From Gemmatimonadaceae bacterium (GTDB taxonomy: Bacteria; Gemmatimonadota; Gemmatimonadetes; Gemmatimonadales; Gemmatimonadaceae), in assembly GCA_025356185.1 (NCBI GenBank), contig JANXUN010000500.1, positions 1 to 8,628 of the forward strand: a stretch of DNA of 8,628 bases, read 5' to 3'. The position numbers were made by a program, and so were the translations under genes. Position 1 is the first letter of the stretch, and every line of letters starts with the position of its first letter. Below, one piece after another: positions 3,666-8,628 of the stretch. The notes beneath the pieces were generated by a model, which did no database searches, was not told the DNA's origin, and saw only the letters and a list, made by a program, of their open reading frames with translations.

Positions 3666-6053
3666 TTACTCGTACGCCAGCGCCGCCTTGGTCGTGATGC
3701 GTGTGGCGCGCCATGCGGGCGCGGCGCACGCGACGAGCGATACAATCACGGCGACAGCGAGCCACTGCGCGACGCCAATCCATTCGGGCGTGTAGCGCGT
3801 CGCGACGGGAATCATAATGCGGCCAAACGCATTCCCGAGCGCAATGCTCATCGGGAGCGAGAGTGGGATTGCGAGCAACCAGCTTAACAGCGCAATGACC
3901 AGTCCTTCGGTTTGAACCATCACGAGGATAGAGCGATGCGGTGCACCGATCGCGCGCATCACACCGATCTCGCGTGTGCGCTCGAGCACGGCCATGCCCA
4001 TCGTTGAAGCGAGCGCGAGTCCGCCAACGACGATCATGAGTCGCCCCATAATGCCAAGAAAGCCCGCGACCATGAGCAAGTGGTCCTCCATCACGGCGTG
4101 TGACTCACTCATAAGTTGGCCCGACTGCACGGTCACGCGCGCGCTGGCGAGCGCCGTTCGCACGCGCTGCATGAGTTCGATCTGAGACGGTTCGCCTCGC
4201 AGTGTGCTTCGAACGACGAGCCGATCAGCAATCGCGCCACCAGCTTCGGTCGAGACGAACTCCCGTGACGCATATGCGATGGGAGACGGTCCCGACTCGA
4301 TGATGCCAACCACGGTATAGTCCTGTGGCTGTCCCGACATCAGCAGCGTCACATGCGCACCAACACGAAACGCCGGCTCGTCGATGGCGACTCGCCGATT
4401 GACGATGAGTTCTCGCGTTCCCGGCGAAGAAAGCCACTGTCCTTCGACGAGCCGATGTTCGAGCAACGTCGTTCGGAATGGCACGCCGCTCACCGGAAAC
4501 GCGTTGCCCAGTGTGCCGTCGTGATGATCCAGCGCGGCGCGCGCGGCGCTCCACGCTTCGACGGACTCAACTCCACCGATGGGAGCAATAAGTCGCTCGA
4601 TCGAATCGACGGGCCACGCGCGATCAAGCCGTAGCGCCAGATCGTACCGCTGCGTCTCAAAAATCAGTCCGACTGCCCCGCGAACGGCGGTCTTGAGATT
4701 CCCCGCGCCCATGAACACCGCGCCGCCCATCGAAAGCGTGAGCAGTGTGAGCAGCATGCGCTGCCGCTTACGAAATGCGTTACGCAGCGACAACAACATC
4801 GGACGCGAGAGCCCAGTGCGCGTCAGTGCGTGCGCAAAACTCGACGAAGCCGACGCTGTGGTCGACGCCGACGAGATGCCCAGATCACGAAGCGCGTCGG
4901 CAACGGAGATGCGACAGCCGCGAACGACGGGAATCGACGCCGCAGCGACCGGCAACGTGAGCCCAACGGCGAGCTGCATCGCGAACGCCGACCACGGGAT
5001 CGAGAAACCGATCGTGCTGAAGTTGAGCAAGTCGGCGGTAAAGTTGGCGTACGCGCGTCCGACAATCGCTGCGAGCGGGAGCGCGATCGCACACGCCACA
5101 ACACCGAGCAGAAACGCCATCGCGAGATACATCGACGCGACTTGAGATGGCGATGCACCGATGGCCTTCATGATGCCGATTTCGCGCACCTGTCCGGCGA
5201 GCATCGCTGCGATGAGGTTCACAACCAGCACACCACTCAACACTAACGCGAGTACTCCAAAAGCACCTTGCGTGTACAGCAGCGAATTGATCTGTGCCGC
5301 GTGTTGGTGTTCGCCGGGAACTGGCACGTCGACGTTGGAAACGGCATGTCCCTGGCTTTCAATCGCGCGTTTCACGTCGTACGCGACACGCCGCACACCG
5401 TCACGGTCGAGCGTGCTGTCGCGCACAATTAACTGTATCTCGTTAAATGTCGCCGACGCACCCAGCTGCGCCATGGTCTGCGGCGACGCGAACGAATAGA
5501 CGACATGCTCCATCCACCCCGGTGGCAGCCCCACATCTCGCGCAACGCCGCGCACGGTCAGCGTGTGTGCGTCGTGATTGGGCAGTTGTACCACGATCGT
5601 GTCACCACTCGCAAGCCCACCGTACTCGAGTGACGAGTGCTCTAGCACTAACGATCCGTCGGTGGGCGGCCAGTCACCGGACTGCGATACAATGCTGCCG
5701 ATGCGGCCGCTGCGAAAATCTGCGAGCGAATACAGCACGACAGCGTGAGATGTGACATCACCTTGACGCTTGACGGTTCCGCTCACACTGCGACGCGCTT
5801 GCACCGCGCTCAAGTCGGGCCGCGCTTGCAGTTGTGCAACGAGCGCGGCGTTTACGGAATCGACACGCAACGTTGCCGATGCAGGATGGCTTGCGCGATA
5901 CTCTTCGCGTGTGACTTGTCGCATGAGGGCCCATGTGTCGAGCACTGCGCCTGCGCCCGCGAGCCCCACCACCATCGCGAGCACCACCAGCGCGGTGCGC
6001 GAAGGGTGCAGTCGCAAGTCGCGCAGAATTTTGCGCCAGCGCAATCGCGTCAT
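3666..6053 (-). CDS. ABC transporter permease with two FtsX domains (MacB/LolCE-like superfamily)
   Basis: The protein has 795 aa in two similar halves. Each has one transmembrane helix, a large soluble (periplasmic-type) domain and three further helices. Predicted membrane segments lie near residues 19-38, 262-286, 308-334, 355-378, 432-452, 658-690, 712-738 and 760-784. The coupling motif appears in both halves, as REIGIMKAIGAS (290-301) and REIGVMRAIGAP (694-705), typical of FtsX/ABC3 permeases where the ATPase docks. About 800 aa with two FtsX domains is normal for the large-permease subtype. ATG 6053 overlaps the ATPase stop codon by 4 bp (ATGA), so translation is probably coupled and the two form one complex. 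Family members move lipids, lipoproteins or peptides, or do mechanical work across the inner membrane; the substrate here is unknown. No outer-membrane or membrane-fusion partner is in the window. Confidence 0.95.
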   Translation of the reverse strand: MTRLRWRKILRDLRLHPSRTALVVLAMVVGLAGAGAVLDTWALMRQVTREEYRASHPASATLRVDSVNAALVAQLQARPDLSAVQARRSVSGTVKRQGDVTSHAVVLYSLADFRSGRIGSIVSQSGDWPPTDGSLVLEHSSLEYGGLASGDTIVVQLPNHDAHTLTVRGVARDVGLPPGWMEHVVYSFASPQTMAQLGASATFNEIQLIVRDSTLDRDGVRRVAYDVKRAIESQGHAVSNVDVPVPGEHQHAAQINSLLYTQGAFGVLALVLSGVLVVNLIAAMLAGQVREIGIMKAIGASPSQVASMYLAMAFLLGVVACAIALPLAAIVGRAYANFTADLLNFSTIGFSIPWSAFAMQLAVGLTLPVAAASIPVVRGCRISVADALRDLGISSASTTASASSSFAHALTRTGLSRPMLLSLRNAFRKRQRMLLTLLTLSMGGAVFMGAGNLKTAVRGAVGLIFETQRYDLALRLDRAWPVDSIERLIAPIGGVESVEAWSAARAALDHHDGTLGNAFPVSGVPFRTTLLEHRLVEGQWLSSPGTRELIVNRRVAIDEPAFRVGAHVTLLMSGQPQDYTVVGIIESGPSPIAYASREFVSTEAGGAIADRLVVRSTLRGEPSQIELMQRVRTALASARVTVQSGQLMSESHAVMEDHLLMVAGFLGIMGRLMIVVGGLALASTMGMAVLERTREIGVMRAIGAPHRSILVMVQTEGLVIALLSWLLAIPLSLPMSIALGNAFGRIMIPVATRYTPEWIGVAQWLAVAVIVSLVACAAPAWRATRITTKAALAYE

Positions 6054-6748
6054 GACGCTGAATCGGACACGAGACGCCCATCAGCGAGCGTCACGATGCG
6101 CGAGGCGTGTCGAAGTGCGCGCTGCTCGTGCGTCACCATCACGATCGTTTGCCCGTCGCGCGCCAACTCGGCAAAGATCGCCAACATCGCATCAGACGTT
6201 TTGGAGTCGAGGTTGCCTGTAGGCTCATCCGCCAACAGGACCACAGGTTCGTTGGCCAAGGCGCGCGCAACGGCAACGCGCTGTTGTTGTCCGCCAGATA
6301 ACATGGACGGCAGCTTGTCGCACTGATCGCCGACTCCAAGCCGCTGCAGCAGTCGTTCAGCACGCACGCGGCGCTCATCAAACGCGTACCGATGACAGAA
6401 ATCCATCGGCAGCATCACGTTCTCAGCGGCGGTGAGCGTGGGTAGCAGCTGAAAGAATTGAAAGACGATGCCCACGGCCGCGCCGCGCCACGCCGAGAGT
6501 TCACGTTCAGCAAGCGCGTGTACCGGTGTGCCGTCCACGACGATTTCGCCGCGTGTTGGTCGATCAATCCCAGCGATGAGCGACAAGAGTGTCGATTTAC
6601 CGCTGCCGGATTCTCCAACGATCGCTACGAACTCGCCGCGGGAAATTTCGAGTGAGATGTCGTCAAGCGCGTGAAATGGTCCTGACGGCGTTTCATAGGC
6701 ACGAGCGACGTCGTGCAGCGACAGCATGGATGCGGCGGATGTGATCAT
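6050..6748 (-). CDS. ABC transporter ATP-binding protein (MacB/LolD-type)
   Basis: The 232-aa protein is a complete nucleotide-binding domain. It shows Walker A GESGSGKST (45-53), a Q-loop at Q97, the signature LSGGQQQR (150-157), Walker B VVLLADEPT (169-177), the D-loop GNLDS (178-182) and the switch histidine in VTHE (H207). The GNLDSKTSDAML stretch after Walker B is typical of the LolD/MacB/FtsE group. It hydrolyses ATP on the cytoplasmic side to drive the permease encoded next (4-bp overlap). ATG 6748 gives the longest frame, but ATG 6727 (residue 8, MLSLHDVARAY) matches the usual family N-terminus equally well. Neither start has a clear ribosome site, so the start is uncertain by seven codons. 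It is divergent from the exported-protein gene at 6907. Confidence 0.96.
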   Translation of the reverse strand: MITSAASMLSLHDVARAYETPSGPFHALDDISLEISRGEFVAIVGESGSGKSTLLSLIAGIDRPTRGEIVVDGTPVHALAERELSAWRGAAVGIVFQFFQLLPTLTAAENVMLPMDFCHRYAFDERRVRAERLLQRLGVGDQCDKLPSMLSGGQQQRVAVARALANEPVVLLADEPTGNLDSKTSDAMLAIFAELARDGQTIVMVTHEQRALRHASRIVTLADGRLVSDSAS

Positions 6749-6906
6749 GAACGGAGATTAGGATGAGGACGATTACGTTGGCTACGGCTGCTAGTGCCAT
6801 TCGACAGCACGCTTCGACCGTTGGGCGAATTGCGGCTGGTTACCGACGTGTGATCACGACATGGTTCAGTCGGATACTTTCGTTTGATCGACACTCTGGA
6901 GGATTC
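6749..6906. other. Divergent intergenic region between the ABC operon and the exported-protein/LytS operon
   Basis: These 158 bp hold the promoters of two divergent units, but I find no convincing -35/-10 pair on either strand. A near-repeat, TGTGATCATGA (6740-6750, overlapping the ABC start) and TGTGATCACGA (6849-6859), matches at 10 of 11 bases and contains the palindromes TGATCA and GTGATCAC. It is only a weak candidate for a shared regulatory site. The frame of the exported protein stays open upstream to ATG 6763, but no signal peptide or ribosome site supports that start. Confidence 0.35.
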
Positions 6907-7530
6907 ATGCGTCGCCCCGTTGGCATTACAACGCGATTGTTTGTTTTACTGACATTTGTTGCGACGTTTGCTGCGCCGCGAGGCGCGCATGCGCAGCTGC
7001 ACGGAGGCACCACGTCAGCGCCCGTGCAAGCCGCGCCGAAAGAAAGCGCGCAGTTTGATTTTCTCGTTGGGCAATGGGAGATCACCGCCGAGCCAAAAGC
7101 CGCCACGTTAGCGCAGCGTGTACACGGCGTCCCGAAGTTGGCCGGCACGTGGAAAGCGTGGCGCGCGTTTGATGGGTACGGCATCGAAGACGAGATTCGG
7201 CTGACCGACAAAGCGGGCAATCCGAACCTGCTGACCAACACCACGCGATTCTACGAAACAAAGACCAGACATTGGGTGATTGCGGCCATTGACGTGTTCA
7301 AAGGTCAGAGCTCGCAATCAACAGCTGAATTCCGCAGTGGTGACCTAGTCGTGAGCGGCCGCGGTGTCGACAGCGACGGAAAAGCGTACATCTCGCGCGC
7401 GACGTTTCTCAAAATTGCGCCCGCCAGCTTTACCTATCGTCTTGACCGCTCGTTTGACGACGGAAAGACGTGGAGCGAGGGGATCACGCTGATTGAAGCG
7501 AAACGCGTTGCCGCGACGGCGCCGCGCTAG
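6907..7530 (+). CDS. Exported FDFLVGQW-motif protein (DUF1579-like, calycin-type fold guess)
   Basis: From ATG 6907 the protein has 207 aa. Residues 1-29 form a clear signal peptide: a basic start (MRRP), a hydrophobic core (LFVLLTFVATFAA) and cleavage after AHA (27-29), leaving a mature Q30. The mature part contains FDFLVGQWEI (50-59), the 'FLvG.W' hallmark of small secreted beta-barrel proteins annotated as DUF1579-like or lipocalin-type. Predicted beta-rich blocks follow with TRFYETKTRHWVIAA (113-127) and a Lys/Arg-rich C-terminus. GGAGG (6898-6902, 4 nt spacing) fixes ATG 6907; the upstream ATG 6763 in the same frame has no such support. Function is unknown. It is 11 bp from the histidine-kinase gene, so probably in one operon, and divergent from the ABC operon. 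Confidence 0.78.
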   Translation: MRRPVGITTRLFVLLTFVATFAAPRGAHAQLHGGTTSAPVQAAPKESAQFDFLVGQWEITAEPKAATLAQRVHGVPKLAGTWKAWRAFDGYGIEDEIRLTDKAGNPNLLTNTTRFYETKTRHWVIAAIDVFKGQSSQSTAEFRSGDLVVSGRGVDSDGKAYISRATFLKIAPASFTYRLDRSFDDGKTWSEGITLIEAKRVAATAPR

Positions 7531-7541
7531 CACGTTTAGGG

Positions 7542-8576
7542 ATGCCGCGAACGTGGGTATGGTTGCAGCTGGTTATCGGATGGCTGCCGATGTGGGCGCT
7601 GTACACGATTCTGATCGTGACAATGCACCCGGACACGTCCGCATCGACGGCGATCGAGACTGGTTTTCACGCGATTCTCTGCGCGGCGCTGCTCGGTTTG
7701 GTGGTACACCGCCTTACGCAGCGCTATCGCTGGCCGAGGCCGATGCGCGGCGTCTTCATCGTCGCGCAACTCATGGCAGCGGCGCTGTACTCCGTAACGT
7801 GGTATCTCACGTCGGCGTTGTTGGAAGGAAGCGTGCGCGCGTCGCATGGACACGCACTGCGTTTGACCGCGGGTGCGCCGCTCGTTCCGTTCTTGATTAC
7901 CGGCGTGTGGATGTATGCGATGGTGGCGAGTATTTCGTACGCCACGCAAGCGACTGAGCGCGCGTCGCTGGCCGAATCACTGGTGGCGCACACACAAATC
8001 GCAGCGTTGCGCTCGCAGATCAATCCGCACTTCTTGTTCAACGCATTGCACACTGTCGTACAACTCATTCCGCATAATCCGCAACAGGCTTCGCACGCCG
8101 CCGAGCAGCTGGCAGCACTGCTGCGCACCAGCATCGAAGAGACGCGTGATCTGCTGCCACTTGCCGACGAGTGGACGTTCGTGCAACGCTATCTGGCGTT
8201 CGAAAATATGCGTTTTGGCGACCGACTGATTGTCGACGCGGAGCTGTCGGTCGAGGCCCTTGATGCATTGGTGCCGTCGTTCGCCCTGCAGACGCTTGTC
8301 GAAAACGCCGTGCGACATGGCGCTGCTCCTCGCATTGAGGTGACGACGGTGCGGATTCGCGCGGCAGTGCGAAACGACGTGCTGACGATCGCGGTGACCG
8401 ACGACGGCGTGGGCGCCGATCAATCAGCGACGGCGCGCGGTACAGGACTTGTGAGACTTCGCGAACGGTTGCGCGTGCTGTGCGGGGATACGAGTTCACT
8501 GGTCACGAACTCCGAGCTGCATAGCGGATTCGTGGCAACGCTCACGCTCCCCGCGCGCGATGGTGTTGCGGCATGA
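7542..8576 (+). CDS. LytS-type sensor histidine kinase
   Basis: The 344-aa protein has four predicted N-terminal membrane helices (about 6-27, 42-58, 69-91, 112-133) and a cytoplasmic kinase. The phospho-acceptor motif LRSQINPHFLFNALHTV (156-172, with H163) is the His_kinase signature of LytS/YehU-type sensors. The ATPase part shows an N-box LVENAVRHG (252-260, N255), a G1 box DDGVGAD (287-293) and GTGLVRLRERL (300-310). No known sensor domain is recognised in the membrane part, so the signal is unknown. The likely start is ATG 7542; AGGG lies immediately before it, too close for ideal spacing, and the previous gene ends 11 bp upstream, so coupled translation is possible. The stop overlaps the next ATG by 4 bp. 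It would phosphorylate the response regulator that follows. Confidence 0.94.
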   Translation: MPRTWVWLQLVIGWLPMWALYTILIVTMHPDTSASTAIETGFHAILCAALLGLVVHRLTQRYRWPRPMRGVFIVAQLMAAALYSVTWYLTSALLEGSVRASHGHALRLTAGAPLVPFLITGVWMYAMVASISYATQATERASLAESLVAHTQIAALRSQINPHFLFNALHTVVQLIPHNPQQASHAAEQLAALLRTSIEETRDLLPLADEWTFVQRYLAFENMRFGDRLIVDAELSVEALDALVPSFALQTLVENAVRHGAAPRIEVTTVRIRAAVRNDVLTIAVTDDGVGADQSATARGTGLVRLRERLRVLCGDTSSLVTNSELHSGFVATLTLPARDGVAA

Positions 8577-8628
8577 CTGTCGACGCCAAGGTCACCGTTG
8601 TCATCGCCGATGACGAACCAATCGCGCG
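8573..8628 (+). CDS. Response regulator, N-terminal fragment (probably LytTR type; runs off right edge)
   Basis: ATG 8573 begins 18 complete codons to the window end, with a 4-bp ATGA overlap to the kinase stop. Residues 8-18, VTVVIADDEPI and on, are the first strand and acidic pocket of a receiver domain ('vliaDDEp.ar'). The 'DDEP' form and the LytS-type partner suggest an AlgR/LytR-like regulator with a LytTR DNA-binding domain, but that domain is not in the window. The phosphorylated Asp (usually near residue 55-60) is also outside. Confidence 0.85.
   Translation, partial: MTVDAKVTVVIADDEPIA

Noticed and set aside
4579..5145. 188-codon plus-strand frame inside the permease gene
   Set aside because: It is antisense to a conserved FtsX-type permease with intact motifs. 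Its composition is Arg/Ala/Ser-biased and no ribosome site or domain is visible.
5745..6326. 193-codon plus-strand frame across the permease/ATPase junction
   Set aside because: It is opposite the conserved Walker B and signature region of the ATPase, and its composition is explained by the reverse complement of real coding sequence.
6763..6906. 48-codon N-terminal extension of the exported protein from ATG 6763
   Set aside because: It would bury the signal peptide. ATG 6907 has a GGAGG ribosome site and a standard signal sequence.
7536..7949. 137-codon minus-strand frame opposite the histidine kinase
   Set aside because: Arg/His-rich shadow of a clear LytS-type kinase gene with no supporting features.

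Overview
This is GC-rich bacterial chromosomal DNA, dense with short, tightly packed, often divergent transcription units. I see no rRNA, tRNA, transposase, CRISPR array or phage gene. The gene types suggest a soil or aquatic Gram-negative, and my best guess is Gemmatimonadota. The reasons are a BlaI/M56-peptidase pair, signal peptides ending in 'AQ' or 'AHAQ', a large double-FtsX permease and a LytS/LytTR pair. This is impressionistic; no marker gene is present to prove it.

Layout. (1) Positions 1-868, minus strand: a BlaI/MecI-type repressor followed, with an 11-bp overlap, by the N-terminal part of a BlaR1-like M56 membrane peptidase that runs off the left edge. A good sigma70-type promoter (TTGACG-16-CATAAT) lies upstream, and a near-perfect 22-bp palindrome covers its -10 and start region. 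(2) Positions 1045-1848, plus strand: a PaaI-type hotdog thioesterase and a VOC-fold protein, 12 bp apart. (3) Positions 1865-2981, minus strand: a MarR regulator followed by an internally duplicated alpha/beta-barrel-like protein. The MarR promoter (TTGACG-17-TATCGT) contains an 11+4+11 palindrome, and its spacing predicts a leaderless mRNA starting at ATG 2981. (4) Positions 3028-3617, plus strand, divergent from marR: a possible 29-codon leader ORF with an ATGA overlap to an exported low-molecular-weight phosphatase/ArsC-like protein. (5) Positions 3666-6748, minus strand: a MacB/LolD-type ABC ATPase and its 795-aa double-FtsX permease, with an ATGA overlap. (6) Positions 6907-8628, plus strand, divergent from the ABC pair: an exported FDFLVGQW-type (DUF1579-like) protein, a LytS-type histidine kinase and the first 18 codons of its response regulator, with an ATGA overlap.

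How the genes may work together. Regions 1 and 3 each look like a self-repressing regulator with its operator laid over its own promoter. Region 1 would sense cell-wall or beta-lactam-type stress through the membrane peptidase. Region 3 would respond to a small ligand through MarR. Regions 5 and 6 share one intergenic region and may form an envelope-stress or export module read by the LytS/LytTR pair, but only proximity supports that. I found no clearly new multi-gene system. The most distinctive items are the two promoter/operator architectures, the tandem-duplicated barrel protein and the exported phosphatase-like protein.
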